From positions 868,001 through 932,000 of the forward strand of contig NZ_CP093312.1 of assembly GCF_023213175.1 (NCBI RefSeq): a stretch of 64,000 bases of DNA, in the 5' to 3' direction. Source of the DNA: Sulfurovum sp. XGS-02. GTDB taxonomy: Bacteria; Campylobacterota; Campylobacteria; Campylobacterales; Sulfurovaceae. Position numbers and translations under genes: made by a program. The notes under the pieces were generated by a model. It was not told where the DNA came from. It made no database searches and saw nothing but the letters and a program-made list of their open reading frames with translations. Positions 8,719-16,769 of this stretch are shown one piece after another. Each line of letters begins with the position of its first letter. Within the stretch, counting starts at the first letter, position 1.

Positions 8719-9936
8719 ATGTTTAGAAACGACAAGACGAATGCAGAAAGCAATTTCTGGATATCCTATGCAGACCTGATGGCAGGATTACTTTTTGTTT
8801 TCATTTTACTTATTGGTGCAATCGTATCAAAATCTGTGATATTGAAAGCAGATCTGCATACTAAAGAAGAGCGGCTTACAAAACTCTCTGAAACACTTGA
8901 TGTGAAAGAATATACCTTGGCCAAGTTGAATAATGCTTTGGCAAAAAGTAAAGCACTTATAGCCGAAAAAGAGAAGTTGCTAACCCTTCGAAATGCACGT
9001 ATTGCCGAAGATGCGATCAAGTTGAGCGAAGCTGAAAAACAACTGCAACTTAAAAATACACGTATTGCAAAAGATCAGCTGCTATTGGCTGAAAATGAAA
9101 GAATGTTCAAGCTGCATATCTCTGAAATAGACAAGCTGAATAAACTCTTACTCGAAGCGAATGCCAAACAGGATATGTTGAGCAATAAAATTGTGATCGT
9201 CCAAAATATGCTGGATGAAAATAAAGATATATTGAATAAAACAACAAAAAGTTTAAAAGAGTATGAAGGAAAAGTACTCATGCTCTCTAATGACTTGAAT
9301 GTGACGAAGAATACGGTAAAAATAAAAGATGAAAAACTTTTAACGCTCCTGAATGCTTTGGATGAAAAGAAAACAAAGTATGATGAGCTGGTAGCGAATC
9401 TTCAGGCACAAAAGGCGAAGATCAAATCGCTTACAGGTATCAAACTTAAAGTCGTGGCTGCACTAAAAGAGGCCTTGGGTGACAAGATCGACATAGATAA
9501 AAGGACCGGCTCGCTCAGATTGGCTTCTAACATACTTTTTGAAAGTGGAGATGCAACATTGAAACCTGAAGCAAAAGTAGAGCTCAAAAAAGCATTTGAA
9601 GAGTACATCGGTACTTTGGTTACAAATCCAAGTATCAAGTCTCACCTTGATAAAATTATTATTGAAGGGCATACTGACAGTGTGGGATCATACATCTATA
9701 ACCTGAATCTTTCGCAAAAACGTGCTCTGGCAGTCATGGAGTATCTGCTGACTTTGAATTTCACGAAAAAGCATAACATTCAACCGCTTATGATCGCTTC
9801 GGGGAGAGCATATCAGGATGCTATTATAGTAGACGGTGTAGAAGATAAAGAAGCATCAAGACGTATAGAGATTAAATTTAGACTCAAAAATGAAGATGCC
9901 ATGCAGGAGATAGAAAAGGTTTTAGATGCGCAGTGA
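8719..9936 (+). CDS. MotB/OmpA-domain motor subunit with long coiled coil (ZorB-like)
   Basis: 405 residues. One N-terminal helix (about 19-40) begins with the motif FWISYADLMAG, whose Asp19 matches the proton-carrying aspartate of MotB/ZorB. Residues about 45-245 are a long coiled coil that contains a tandem 21-residue repeat (88-108 and 109-129). Residues about 255-395 form an OmpA/MotB peptidoglycan-binding domain with GHTD (Asp320) and LSQKRALAVMEYL (Arg335), then EASRRIEI. The predicted architecture is an inner-membrane motor whose arm reaches the cell wall. True MotB and ZorB have much shorter linkers, so the long stalk is the distinguishing trait. Confidence 0.83.
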   Translation: MFRNDKTNAESNFWISYADLMAGLLFVFILLIGAIVSKSVILKADLHTKEERLTKLSETLDVKEYTLAKLNNALAKSKALIAEKEKLLTLRNARIAEDAIKLSEAEKQLQLKNTRIAKDQLLLAENERMFKLHISEIDKLNKLLLEANAKQDMLSNKIVIVQNMLDENKDILNKTTKSLKEYEGKVLMLSNDLNVTKNTVKIKDEKLLTLLNALDEKKTKYDELVANLQAQKAKIKSLTGIKLKVVAALKEALGDKIDIDKRTGSLRLASNILFESGDATLKPEAKVELKKAFEEYIGTLVTNPSIKSHLDKIIIEGHTDSVGSYIYNLNLSQKRALAVMEYLLTLNFTKKHNIQPLMIASGRAYQDAIIVDGVEDKEASRRIEIKFRLKNEDAMQEIEKVLDAQ

Positions 9937-10096
9937 TTTTGAGCCCGTATATTTAAAAGAGGCAAATGAAAAACTGGAGAGAGACCTGATATCTTTAAAA
10001 CGAGATCAAAAAGAGGATAAACACTCTGAAAATGTGAGTGTTCAAACCTCTTTATGGGAAAAGTTTGTAGGTATATTGAAAAAGTTCTATAAATAA
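9926..10096 (+). CDS. Small 56-residue protein coupled to the motor genes
   Basis: An ATG at 9926 overlaps the end of the ZorB-like gene by 11 nt and is preceded by AAAAGG at 9914-9919, a 6-nt spacing. The 56 residues are charged and helical (YLKEANEKLERDLISLKRDQ), followed by a C-terminal amphipathic, lysine- and aromatic-rich end (LWEKFVGILKKFYK). There is no signal peptide. I do not recognise the family. Overlap, ribosome site and codon use support a real gene; an accessory or regulatory subunit of the motor is an inference from position only. Confidence 0.62.
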   Translation: MRSDFEPVYLKEANEKLERDLISLKRDQKEDKHSENVSVQTSLWEKFVGILKKFYK

Positions 10097-10161
10097 CTTC
10101 AAACTTTTACTACTTCTTCATACATTGTTCTCATATTTCATAGAAATTTCATACAAGTATC

Positions 10162-10177
10162 GTATAGTATGCTATAC
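10162..10177. repeat. Inverted repeat in the promoter of the M30 lipoprotein gene
   Basis: Perfect 6-bp arms (10162-10167, 10172-10177) around TATG. It overlaps an extended -10 candidate (TGCTATACT, 10170-10178) and lies just upstream of a second -10 candidate, so a repressor bound here could block transcription. It may also arise by chance from the promoter sequence itself. Confidence 0.4.
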
Positions 10178-10183
10178 TAAAAA

Positions 10184-10189
10184 TATAAT
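10184..10189 (+). promoter_or_regulatory. Promoter -10 box of the M30 lipoprotein gene
   Basis: TATAAT 35 nt before the ATG. An alternative extended -10, TGCTATACT, lies at 10170-10178; the same nine bases occur upstream of the thioredoxin gene at 41621-41629. Which one is used cannot be decided from sequence alone. Confidence 0.5.
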
Positions 10190-10223
10190 GTCAATATTTT
10201 ACTGAGACAATAGAGGTAATAAA

Positions 10224-11903
10224 ATGGAATTCAATCGTTTTTCAACATTATTAGTGATTGTGGTGATGACTCTTTCCGGCTGTGGCGGTGGGGGCGGATC
10301 AACAACAAGTACTGATCCTGTAGTACTGCCAACCGATATAGATGTCAATGTTACTATTACAGGTGACTATCAAGTGGAAAGCCTAGGGACTGCAAATACC
10401 ATCAATGCGAATGTATCTGTAGGAAATGTAGCGAAAGATCTTTATCTGGTACTTAGTAATAGTGCGACTACTTCTGCTTCTGCAACCATTGCACATAATG
10501 CTAAAGTTACAGAAGTACCACAGGCTAAAACTGTTTTATCTACTGATTTAGCAGAAAAACCACGTATTCTCCATCATCCTCAATATGTACAAAATTTTTC
10601 AACTAGAATCGGTACAGTACTTACACAAGATCAAATAACTATGTCTTCTTATGAAAAAATTATAACTTCTATAGAGAGACAAGAAGATGTTGTAGGTACT
10701 GGACAAAGATTTTATCTGAGTGAAGATACATCTGAATACACTGATGCTACTGCTAGATATGTTTCAGATTTAATACCTACTATCTTTGGAAATAAAAAAC
10801 TTAATATTTGGGTATCAAATGATAGTTTTGGTGTAGGATGTCCTAAAACAAAATGTGTGACTCAACCTATGGTAGATGCATTAGCAGGTTATTTTTTGTC
10901 TGATGGTCTTGAGAATGATATATATGACTGGGTAACAAACATATATGGAGAAGAATGGGGAAGTAACTTAGAAAGTTATTTCATTTCTCAGAATAATGAA
11001 ATAACTATATTACTTACTGATATACCTAACCCAAGTCCTCCTGTTTATGATACTCCTGATGGTGGTATAATTGGTTTCTTTTATCCGAAAGATAATTATG
11101 TAAAAGGTATCTATAATAATGGTACATATGATTTACGAGGATCTAATGAAAGAATAATGTTTTATGCAGATGCTGTAATGTTTGCAAATGAAGATGGTTT
11201 ATCTTGGGATATAAATGATTCATGGCCTAAAGAGATGGTCTCGACTCTTTCGCATGAGTTTCAGCACATGATCGATTTTTATCAAAAAAATGTTTTACTT
11301 GATGTCAATGCTGAGACTTGGATTAAAGAAATGCTTTCTGAAAGTACGGAGGATATTATTGGTACTAAAATTGGACATAGTGTAGAGGGGAGATATCCAA
11401 TTTTCAATGCCAATAATACGCTCTCATTAACAGAATGGAATAGCCAACTAGCAGATTATGCTAAAGTGAATACATTTGGTGCTTATCTTCTCCGAAACTA
11501 TGGAGGAGCACAAGTGCTTCATGATATTATGCATAATAGTTTTGATAATGAACAGGCAGTCGTATATGCTGTCAATCAATCTCCTAATGGTTCAGGTAAA
11601 ACGTTTGCTGATCTGCTTAGCGAGTGGGGTGTTGCCGTGATGCTTTCAGACCATGACAATCTAGTGGATACACCTGAATATAATATCGGTACATTATTTG
11701 AGGATGTGTATGGAAGTACAATATATACAATGAATTCTATAAACCTCTTTAACTATATTCCACAGCCGACGCTATATACAACATCTGGTACCGTTCAGCC
11801 CCAGGGGAATTACTACTATAAAATTGGGGATAATGTAACGGGTGATATTACTGTCAGTTTAGAGCTGAATGGTCAAACCGAAGCAACATTAATAGCCAAA
11901 TAG
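10224..11903 (+). CDS. Lipoprotein with M30 (hyicolysin)-like metallopeptidase domain
   Basis: 559 residues. The signal peptide ends in a lipobox (LSGCGGGGG), so Cys20 is predicted to be lipidated. The zinc motif HEFQHMI has His344, Glu345 and His348, and the downstream WIKEMLSESTED supplies a glutamate as expected for M30-like gluzincins. The N-terminal part (about 30-90) is beta-rich; the C-terminal 100 residues resemble an Ig-like domain. An extracellular or outer-membrane-anchored protease is the likely role. The gene is visibly more AT-rich than its neighbours, especially at 10620-11500, suggesting transfer. The small lipoprotein gene follows by 13 nt. Substrate is unknown. Confidence 0.75.
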   Translation: MEFNRFSTLLVIVVMTLSGCGGGGGSTTSTDPVVLPTDIDVNVTITGDYQVESLGTANTINANVSVGNVAKDLYLVLSNSATTSASATIAHNAKVTEVPQAKTVLSTDLAEKPRILHHPQYVQNFSTRIGTVLTQDQITMSSYEKIITSIERQEDVVGTGQRFYLSEDTSEYTDATARYVSDLIPTIFGNKKLNIWVSNDSFGVGCPKTKCVTQPMVDALAGYFLSDGLENDIYDWVTNIYGEEWGSNLESYFISQNNEITILLTDIPNPSPPVYDTPDGGIIGFFYPKDNYVKGIYNNGTYDLRGSNERIMFYADAVMFANEDGLSWDINDSWPKEMVSTLSHEFQHMIDFYQKNVLLDVNAETWIKEMLSESTEDIIGTKIGHSVEGRYPIFNANNTLSLTEWNSQLADYAKVNTFGAYLLRNYGGAQVLHDIMHNSFDNEQAVVYAVNQSPNGSGKTFADLLSEWGVAVMLSDHDNLVDTPEYNIGTLFEDVYGSTIYTMNSINLFNYIPQPTLYTTSGTVQPQGNYYYKIGDNVTGDITVSLELNGQTEATLIAK

Positions 11904-11916
11904 AAGAAGGGTATAT

Positions 11917-12201
11917 ATGAAAAAAATATTTATTGTACTGAGTCTTATAGGATTGTTTGTGGGATGTGCACAAGATAATGTGATGGAGCTTGAGGGAAGG
12001 GTAGCAGTGAAAGGCTCTGAACCCCATACCTATTTAAGTATTAAAGACAGTAAGAGTCAGCAAAGTTACAAGATACAAAATCAAGCCAAGTTTGATCTGG
12101 AAAAAAAACAAAACCAAACCGTTAAAATAAAGGCTGTGCTTATTAAAGAAGCGTTAGGCCCTGGTTTCCCTGCAGTGATAGAAGTTGTAGAAGCCCAATA
12201 G
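11917..12201 (+). CDS. Small lipoprotein of unknown function
   Basis: 94 residues with a clear type II signal peptide (MKKIFIVLSLIGLFVGC, Cys17 lipidated). The mature part of about 78 residues is predicted beta-strand-rich (MELEGRVAVKGSEPHTYLSI and VKIKAVLIKEALGPGFPAV), like a small OB-fold or beta-barrel. No known motif is seen. An AGAAGGG ribosome site precedes it, and with 13 nt between the genes it is likely cotranscribed with the M30 lipoprotein, so it may be its envelope partner. The stop lies 5 nt from the convergent murA stop. Confidence 0.7.
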   Translation: MKKIFIVLSLIGLFVGCAQDNVMELEGRVAVKGSEPHTYLSIKDSKSQQSYKIQNQAKFDLEKKQNQTVKIKAVLIKEALGPGFPAVIEVVEAQ

Positions 12202-12210
12202 ACCTTCTAC
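12187..12210. terminator. Hairpin spanning two convergent stop codons
   Basis: Arms 12187-12193 and 12204-12210 form a perfect 7-bp stem with a 10-nt loop that covers the stops of the small lipoprotein gene and murA. It may serve as a shared, weak bidirectional terminator. No strong T-run follows on either strand. Confidence 0.35.
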
Positions 12211-13475
12211 TTGCTCTCTTTCTTTCTCACAATATTTGCTCCCAGTGCAGCAAGTTTCCCTTCCAGGTCATCATATCCACGGTCTAGGTGATAGATACGT
12301 CTTACATTGGTCGTACCTTCTGCAACAAGGGCAGCCAAAACGAGTGCAGAAGAGGCTCTGAGGTCTGTTGCCATAACATCTGCTCCATAGAGCTTGTCAA
12401 CACCTTTTACCGCTGCAGTACTCCCTTTGAGCCAGATATCTGCACCCAGACGGTTGAGTTCACTGACATGCATAAAACGGTTTTCAAAGAGACGCTCCTC
12501 TATAAGGCTTTCACCTTCAGCCATGACCGCAAGTGCCATGAATTGTGCTTGCATGTCTGTAGGGAAGCCCGGATACTCCAAGGTGATGAGATTGACAGGT
12601 TTGAGATTTGAAGCAGGGTGGATAGTGATACTGTCATCTCCCAGATCAAAGGTACAACCCATATGTTCCAGTTTGTCTATAGATGCGCGTATATGCTTAT
12701 GGTTTACCTTGTTAAGGGTAATACTTGAATGTGTGATAGCTCCTGCACAAAGGTAGGTCCCTGCCTCTATACGGTCTGGGATGATCTCCACAGTTTTAAA
12801 TGTAAGAGGTTTCCTGTCCGTACCTTCTATAATAAGCTCATCCGTACCTATACCTTCTATCTTTACGCCAGCATCACGTATCATTTCACAGAGTTGAACC
12901 ACTTCTGGTTCTTTTGCCGCATTAATGATCGTGGTGGTCCCTTTAGCCAAGGCTGCAGCCATAACGATATTCTCCGTACCGCCTACAGTGATCTTGTCAA
13001 AAATGATCTTTGCACCTTGAAGGCCATTGGGTGCTTCCGCACGAACATACCCACCTTTGATCTCTATATGTGCACCCATCTCTTCGAGTGCCTGAAGATG
13101 AAGGTCTATAGGACGCTGGCCGATGGCACAACCACCAGGTAAACTCACTTCACATTCACCAAATCTTGCAAGCAGGGGACCCAAAACCAAAATGGATGCT
13201 CTCATCTGAGAAACGATCTCATAGACTGCTTTGGTGGAAGTAATCGAACCGTTGTTGATCTTTGCGACCGTATTATCATGTTCAACGTTACCGCCAAGCA
13301 TCGTTAACAACTTAAGGAGTGTTCGGATATCTACCACATTAGGAAGGTTGGTTAACGTGACTTCTTTGTCACTGAGTATAGTTGCAGCTATGATAGGAAG
13401 GGCAGCATTCTTAGCACCACTGATCGTAATATTTCCACTTAACTTGCTACCACCTACTATCTCTAAATAATCCAT
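12207..13475 (-). CDS. murA: UDP-N-acetylglucosamine 1-carboxyvinyltransferase
   Basis: 422 residues, full length for MurA. It transfers enolpyruvate from PEP to UDP-GlcNAc, the first committed step of peptidoglycan synthesis. The catalytic loop [14 protein letters not shown] carries Cys116 (Cys115 of the E. coli enzyme), so the fosfomycin-reactive form is predicted. N-terminal SGAKNAALP with the catalytic lysine (about residue 22) and C-terminal [10 protein letters not shown] are also present. It is a single minus-strand gene between two plus-strand units. Confidence 0.97.
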   Translation of the reverse strand: MDYLEIVGGSKLSGNITISGAKNAALPIIAATILSDKEVTLTNLPNVVDIRTLLKLLTMLGGNVEHDNTVAKINNGSITSTKAVYEIVSQMRASILVLGPLLARFGECEVSLPGGCAIGQRPIDLHLQALEEMGAHIEIKGGYVRAEAPNGLQGAKIIFDKITVGGTENIVMAAALAKGTTTIINAAKEPEVVQLCEMIRDAGVKIEGIGTDELIIEGTDRKPLTFKTVEIIPDRIEAGTYLCAGAITHSSITLNKVNHKHIRASIDKLEHMGCTFDLGDDSITIHPASNLKPVNLITLEYPGFPTDMQAQFMALAVMAEGESLIEERLFENRFMHVSELNRLGADIWLKGSTAAVKGVDKLYGADVMATDLRASSALVLAALVAEGTTNVRRIYHLDRGYDDLEGKLAALGANIVRKKESK

Positions 13476-13560
13476 CCATTATATCCTCAAATAATATTTG
13501 AAAGATTTTACCTAAAACTCGATTAGAAGTGGGCTATTAGGTGAAACAGCACTTTTTATG

Positions 13561-13574
13561 CTAATTAATATTAG
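13561..13574. repeat. Short inverted repeat in the murA-13718 intergenic region
   Basis: The divergent gap 13476-13717 is very AT-rich and has no gene. It holds a 5-4-5 inverted repeat at 13561-13574, a -10-like TATACT at 13675-13680, and a short GC hairpin (GGGC-TACAG-GCCC, 13687-13699) about where the mRNA of the next gene would begin. Functions are not established. Confidence 0.3.
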
Positions 13575-13717
13575 TCCATTTCTCCCCTTTTAAATTAAAA
13601 AATAGGAAAATTAATATTATTCACTATAATTTAATCTAGCTATAACAAGAAGTTCTGTACTATATTTACTAATATATACTCAAAAAGGGCTACAGGCCCA
13701 CATTTTAAGGGAAAAGA

Positions 13718-14275
13718 ATGTCGAGTAGTTTAGATAAATTAAGGGCGCTTACGAGTCGCTTGGAAGATAAAATCGAAGAAAAAGAAAAAAAGTCTTCGGT
13801 AATATCTTCCGAGCACAAAGAAGTGCCAAAAACTAAAACGAAACCACCGGTAAAAACTGTGCGTAAAGCTGATAAGAACTGTGACAATGTTCGCGAAGAG
13901 AATATAGTGCGGGTTAAAGAGCTTTATGAAAAACTCAAAATATTTGAGAAGTCTCCAGACTTTGATAAGGTCTTTATGTATAAGGCCATGAACCTCTCTG
14001 GTATTGGTTTGAAAGAAGATGATTTTGGAGAAGTACGTGAAGGTAAATATATCCAGGTCATTGCTATCACTTATGAACCAGACAAGCATGGTAAAAAGAA
14101 AGCGAAGAATATCTCTTTAGGATATTTCGGTAAAGCCGAGACACTGGAGAATAAACGTAAAAATGAGATCATTGAATTTGTTTTACGTTGGCGTTATGAA
14201 AAAGCCTTTCAAAACGTGGAGCACTATAAAGATCTTATATCACGTGTTGAAATACCATCTGATACGCTCTTTTAA
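13718..14275 (+). CDS. Conserved-looking protein of unknown function
   Basis: 185 residues, cytoplasmic, with no membrane segment or signal. The first about 60 residues are low-complexity and charged (EEKEKKSS, then TKTKPPVKTVRK), probably disordered. The rest is a compact mixed domain (VRVKELYEKLKIFEK, VFMYKAMNLSGIGL, KYIQVIAITYEPD) with a lysine-rich loop HGKKKAKN and an aromatic FVLRWRYEKAFQNVEHYKDL end. I do not recognise it. An AAGGG ribosome site precedes ATG 13718. Positive patches would fit nucleic-acid binding, but this is speculation. Confidence 0.72.
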   Translation: MSSSLDKLRALTSRLEDKIEEKEKKSSVISSEHKEVPKTKTKPPVKTVRKADKNCDNVREENIVRVKELYEKLKIFEKSPDFDKVFMYKAMNLSGIGLKEDDFGEVREGKYIQVIAITYEPDKHGKKKAKNISLGYFGKAETLENKRKNEIIEFVLRWRYEKAFQNVEHYKDLISRVEIPSDTLF

Positions 14276-14278
14276 AAT

Positions 14279-14301
14279 TTAGGGAATTTTCATTTCCCTA
14301 A
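14279..14301 (+). terminator. Hairpin after the 13718 gene
   Basis: An 8-bp perfect stem (14279-14286 with 14294-14301) and a 7-nt loop start 3 nt after the stop codon. The base of the stem is not followed by a T-run, so termination strength is uncertain. Confidence 0.45.
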
Positions 14302-14335
14302 CGCTTCACTAATCAAAAATTTGCTACAATCAACT

Positions 14336-14341
14336 TATAAT
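14336..14341 (+). promoter_or_regulatory. Promoter -10 box of the 14361 gene and helicase
   Basis: TATAAT 19 nt before ATG 14361, downstream of the hairpin at 14279-14301. A TAGGA ribosome site lies between the box and the start. Confidence 0.5.
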
Positions 14342-14360
14342 TTTATTACTTAGGATTGTT

Positions 14361-14699
14361 ATGCATCTCGATCTTACACCAGAAGCACTGTTGGCACAGC
14401 TTGGTTATACAAAAACGGAACAAACACTCAAACAGATCAATGATATTATCGGAAATACAAAGAACTTTGACAAGTTTTCACAGCATATTCCATCATTCAA
14501 TGATGCCTTGGCTGTCGAAAAAGGTTTTATTGCTATGTCCAACTCGGAAGCGCATTTAAAGATCAAATGTGACGAAGATACAGGAGCAGATAACCTTTCT
14601 GCATTTACAGAATTGGTAAAACATTGGGCCGATAAATATAAATTAGAACTCAAACAGGTAGACAATAAGAATACTTACTACATTATCGGTCAGAAATAA
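14361..14699 (+). CDS. Small conserved-type protein upstream of the UvrD helicase
   Basis: 112 residues, soluble and alpha/beta. N-terminal helices (LTPEALLAQLGYTK, LKQINDIIGNTK) are followed by FSQHIPSFNDALAVEKGFIAMSNS and a C-terminal half with LSAFTELVKHWADKYKLEL and a final strand TYYIIGQK. I do not recognise a named family. The stop codon is immediately followed by the helicase TTG start with no spacer, so the two are translationally linked and probably act together, but the role is unknown. Confidence 0.75.
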   Translation: MHLDLTPEALLAQLGYTKTEQTLKQINDIIGNTKNFDKFSQHIPSFNDALAVEKGFIAMSNSEAHLKIKCDEDTGADNLSAFTELVKHWADKYKLELKQVDNKNTYYIIGQK

Positions 14700-16769
14700 T
14701 TGCCTTTATCCTCTCTTAATGACGAGCAGCTTAGTGCTGCTACGGCACCCCTAGGACACAATCTTATCATTGCCAGTGCAGGTACGGGGAAAACCTCTAC
14801 TATCGTAGGACGTATCGCACATCTTTTACATCAGGGTACTGAACCTTCCAAGATACTGCTTTTAACGTTTACCAATAAAGCGGCAGGAGAGATGATCGCA
14901 CGTCTTGAACGTTATTTCCCTAAAAAGATCGTATCGAAAATAGAATCCGGCACTTTCCATGCAGTCTCGTACCGCTGGCTTAAAGAGATCTATCCGAATT
15001 TGGCATTGAAACAACCTTCCGAGCTCAAGACACTCTTTAGAAGCATCTATGAAAAACGTAATTTTGAGCGTATGAACCTGAGTATGCAGCCTTTTTCAGC
15101 TACCTACCTCTATGAGATGTACTCTTTGTATCAAAATGCGTCCCTGGAAGGCTTTGACAAGTGGTTTTTGGAAAAATATCCTGAGCATGAACTTGTCATG
15201 GATATCTATATGGATATCACGCAAGAGTTTGAAAAAGAGAAGATAGACTACGGTTTTGCTTCTTTTAATGACTTGTTGCTGCGTATGAAAAGTCATCTGG
15301 AAGAACATACGATACATTTTGAAGAGGTACTGGTGGATGAGTATCAGGATACGAATACTCTTCAAAGTGCGCTTATCGATGTATTAAAACCAAAATCCCT
15401 TTTTTGTGTAGGGGATTATGATCAGAGTATCTATGCATTCAATGGGGCCAATATTGAGAACATTGCGACGTATTCAAAACGTTATAAAGATGCCAATGTC
15501 TTTACACTGAAAACAAATTATCGTTCGACAGCTCCCATACTCTCTTTGGCAAACCGTGTAATAGAAAGAAATGAGCGTATCTACCCTAAAAAACTGGAAG
15601 TGGGCCGTGATGTGAAGAGTTATCCACCTAAACTCTTGATGTATAATGATCTTTTTGAACAGTACCAGTCCATTGCAGAAAATATCAAACGTACCCATGT
15701 ACCTAATGACCAGATAGCCGTTGTTTTCAGAAACAATTCATCAGCCGATGGTGTGGAGGCAAGCCTTCGTGAGTATGGTATCCCTTGCAAGCGTAAAGGC
15801 GGGACGAGTTTTTTCGATACGAAAGAGATAAAGTTTTTACTGGATCTTTTGGCACTACTTGTCAATCCGAAAGATATGATGGCGTTTATTCATGTGTTTG
15901 AATATGCTAGAGGTGTCGGATCTGCACTCTCCAAAGAGTTTTTCCAGTGTTTCCTTCATTTTGGGCAGGGAAATTTTATGCAAGGGGTACTCTACCCGAA
16001 GGTGCATGATCTGCCGAAGCTCAACCCTAACAAAAATGTTCAGTTGGGTCTCTTTGATGATGACCAGGAGATAGGATCTGCAGCGAGATTTAAACATATG
16101 GATCTCGATAGTTCCCTCTACAACCATCCATTGCTTAAAAATGCAAAACTTACAAATGACGGTATGGCGTTTTTTAAAGACTTTTATATGCTGATGAAGT
16201 CTGTACACAGTCTGGAGAAACCTTCTGATATTTTAAAGAATATTATTGCTTCGAAACTCTATGCAGGAATCATAGAACTCTTAGCAACGCAAAGAGGACG
16301 ATTGAAGTCCGGTGAAGTGGATGAAGAGAAGAAAAAACAGGCCAAAGAACGGATACAGAGAAAGGCCCATCTTCTACTGGACCTTTCACGCCAGTATAAT
16401 GAGTTGGCACGTTTTGTCAATGCGATGGTACTGGGTGGAAATGAACTCAGCGAAGGGGAGGGGATCAACCTGCTGACCGTCCATGCAAGTAAAGGACTGG
16501 AATTCCCCGAAGTCTATGTCATTGACCTTGTGGATGGAAGATTCCCTAACAGAAAGATGATGTCAAGCATTGAAGAGGAGCGTCGGTTGTTCTATGTTGC
16601 CGTGACACGTGCCAAAGACAGACTTTATCTCTCGTTGGCGAAATTTGACAGGGTGAAAAAGATAGACTACAAACCTTCACAGTTTCTGCATGAGGCAGGA
16701 CTTATTAAAGGGGAATTCGTAGAACCTGAGACTAAAGAGAAAAAAGAGAAGAAAGAACCAGCGGTTTAG
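14700..16769 (+). CDS. UvrD/PcrA-family ATP-dependent DNA helicase
   Basis: 689-residue superfamily 1A 3'-5' helicase. Motif I ASAGTGKTS is at about 25-33, motif II DEYQD at 213-217, motif III VGDYDQSIYAFNGA next, motif IV TNYRST, motif V LLTVHASKGLEFPEVYV and motif VI ERRLFYVAVTRAKDRLYL. It fits the PcrA/Rep group that unwinds DNA in repair and removes bound proteins. The C-terminus ends in a lysine/glutamate-rich tail (ETKEKKEKKEP). The start is TTG directly after the preceding stop, with no good Shine-Dalgarno site, so translation probably depends on the upstream gene. The last 4 nt overlap the convergent NYN gene. Confidence 0.93.
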   Translation: MPLSSLNDEQLSAATAPLGHNLIIASAGTGKTSTIVGRIAHLLHQGTEPSKILLLTFTNKAAGEMIARLERYFPKKIVSKIESGTFHAVSYRWLKEIYPNLALKQPSELKTLFRSIYEKRNFERMNLSMQPFSATYLYEMYSLYQNASLEGFDKWFLEKYPEHELVMDIYMDITQEFEKEKIDYGFASFNDLLLRMKSHLEEHTIHFEEVLVDEYQDTNTLQSALIDVLKPKSLFCVGDYDQSIYAFNGANIENIATYSKRYKDANVFTLKTNYRSTAPILSLANRVIERNERIYPKKLEVGRDVKSYPPKLLMYNDLFEQYQSIAENIKRTHVPNDQIAVVFRNNSSADGVEASLREYGIPCKRKGGTSFFDTKEIKFLLDLLALLVNPKDMMAFIHVFEYARGVGSALSKEFFQCFLHFGQGNFMQGVLYPKVHDLPKLNPNKNVQLGLFDDDQEIGSAARFKHMDLDSSLYNHPLLKNAKLTNDGMAFFKDFYMLMKSVHSLEKPSDILKNIIASKLYAGIIELLATQRGRLKSGEVDEEKKKQAKERIQRKAHLLLDLSRQYNELARFVNAMVLGGNELSEGEGINLLTVHASKGLEFPEVYVIDLVDGRFPNRKMMSSIEEERRLFYVAVTRAKDRLYLSLAKFDRVKKIDYKPSQFLHEAGLIKGEFVEPETKEKKEKKEPAV

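Noticed and set aside
7608-10096. Zorya anti-phage defence system
   Set aside because: Only the A/B-like motor is present; no zorC/D or zorE gene is near, the A tail is short and the B stalk is long. It is called ZorAB-like only.
14356-14559. 67-residue ORF starting before the 14361 gene
   Set aside because: It is in another frame inside the 14361 gene, lacks a ribosome site and ends without features.
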